Below, piece by piece: positions 5,110 through 5,540 of a stretch of DNA of 5,540 nt. The position numbers and the translations under genes are program-made. Location of the stretch: contig JBKECC010000069.1 in NCBI GenBank assembly GCA_047974135.1, forward strand, positions 1 through 5,540, read 5' to 3'. The DNA comes from JAIRQK01 sp047974135. GTDB lineage: Bacteria; Campylobacterota; Campylobacteria; Campylobacterales; Campylobacteraceae. Position 1 is the first letter of the stretch; each line of letters opens with the position of its first letter. The notes beneath the pieces were generated by a model that was not told the origin of the DNA, made no database searches, and saw only the letters and a program-made list of their open reading frames with translations.

Positions 5110-5540
5110 TTAGGCTTTACAAACATAAAATACATAAATATAAGCAGCAATACACTCACAAATGCAAATCCTGCTCCGCCAAATCCTATAGAATTTTTTG
5201 ATATATGCTCAAATATAAGTCCACCGACAAAAGCACCTCCACCAATACCAATATTATAAATACCAGAGTATATAGACATAGCAACATCAGTAGCATCAGG
5301 AGCTAATTCTAAAACTTTCACTTGAAGAGCTAAGCTAAAACAGATAACAGAGATACCCCAAAGGAAAACTAAAAATATCATGCTTATATGTGAAAAATCT
5401 AAAAATTTCAATCCAAAAAGACAAACTAAAAGTAGCAAAATCGGTGCAAAAAGTGCTGCAAAAGGAAAAGAAGCAGAGTATTTTGCAAATAGCACACTTC
5501 CAAAAATACCTGCAATTCCAAAACAAAAGATAAGTACAGT
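5094..5540 (-). CDS. MFS exporter, AraJ/SotB-like (partial, 3' part only)
   Basis: The frame is open from the right edge to TAA at 5094-5096, so only the last 148 residues are seen. A GTG at 5495 is an internal Val, not the start, because the reading continues without a stop to 5540. Five hydrophobic segments are visible, corresponding to the C-terminal part of a 12-TM major facilitator: the first lies at the edge, and others are the APILLLLVCLFGL, MIFLVFLWGISVICFSLAL, glycine-rich and FVSVLLLIFMYFMF segments. VLELAPDATDVAMSIYSGIYNIGIGGGAFVGG is the family signature loop and helix seen in AraJ/SotB/YdhP-type drug and sugar efflux proteins. It ends in a basic tail, KPKKVYM. It is convergent with the SIMPL gene and shares the terminator. 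The substrate cannot be told from this part. Confidence 0.85.
   Translation of the reverse strand, partial: TVLIFCFGIAGIFGSVLFAKYSASFPFAALFAPILLLLVCLFGLKFLDFSHISMIFLVFLWGISVICFSLALQVKVLELAPDATDVAMSIYSGIYNIGIGGGAFVGGLIFEHISKNSIGFGGAGFAFVSVLLLIFMYFMFVKPKKVYM

Noticed and set aside
5493..5495. GTG as the start of the MFS gene
   Set aside because: The frame stays open to the window edge and the preceding residues form another membrane segment, so this Val is internal.

Overview
The window is AT-rich, with many A and T runs, TATAAT-type -10 boxes and AAGGAG-type ribosome binding sites. Gene content (a long secreted SIMPL-domain protein, an ArsC/Spx-like nitrogenase-associated-type protein and an AraJ/SotB-like MFS exporter) and codon style suggest a member of the Campylobacterota (Campylobacter/Arcobacter/Sulfurimonas-like). 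This assignment is an inference; no 16S or other diagnostic marker is present.

Layout. (1) Positions 1-133 hold the 3' end of one tRNA and a complete initiator tRNA-fMet, both rightward. (2) Positions 134-230 are a short non-coding junction with two tandem 12-bp repeats of the GGGTGCAGTTT type, which look like integrase arm-type sites. (3) Positions 231-3157 carry a leftward two-gene operon: an ABC/OLD-like AAA ATPase (upstream, 664 aa) and an HNH nuclease (downstream, 311 aa). The genes overlap by ATGA. The pair resembles a Septu-like (PtuA/PtuB-type) anti-phage module and has its own extended -10 promoter. The stretch is AT-richer than the rest and sits directly behind the tRNA-fMet gene, so it is probably an acquired defence cargo. 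No integrase is in the window. (4) Positions 3158-3395 are a divergent promoter region with a 16-bp all-AT palindrome. (5) Positions 3396-5066 hold two rightward genes, the ArsC/Spx-like protein and the SIMPL-domain periplasmic protein. (6) Positions 5067-5540 hold a convergent hairpin terminator and the 3' part of a leftward MFS transporter that runs off the right edge.

Working together. The ATPase and nuclease are most likely one defence complex: the ATPase has all its NTPase motifs and the HNH protein has a complete Cys4-DH-N-N nuclease core, so both look functional. The genes on the right look like ordinary chromosome and need not cooperate with each other.

The most unexpected signal is a recurring palindromic word, TTACATGTAA (TTTACATGTAAA in its longer form). 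It occurs five times between 3337 and 5104, never in the tRNA/defence half, and two copies build the arms of the 16-bp terminator hairpin between the SIMPL and MFS genes. That pattern resembles a genome-wide repeated word or operator rather than chance.
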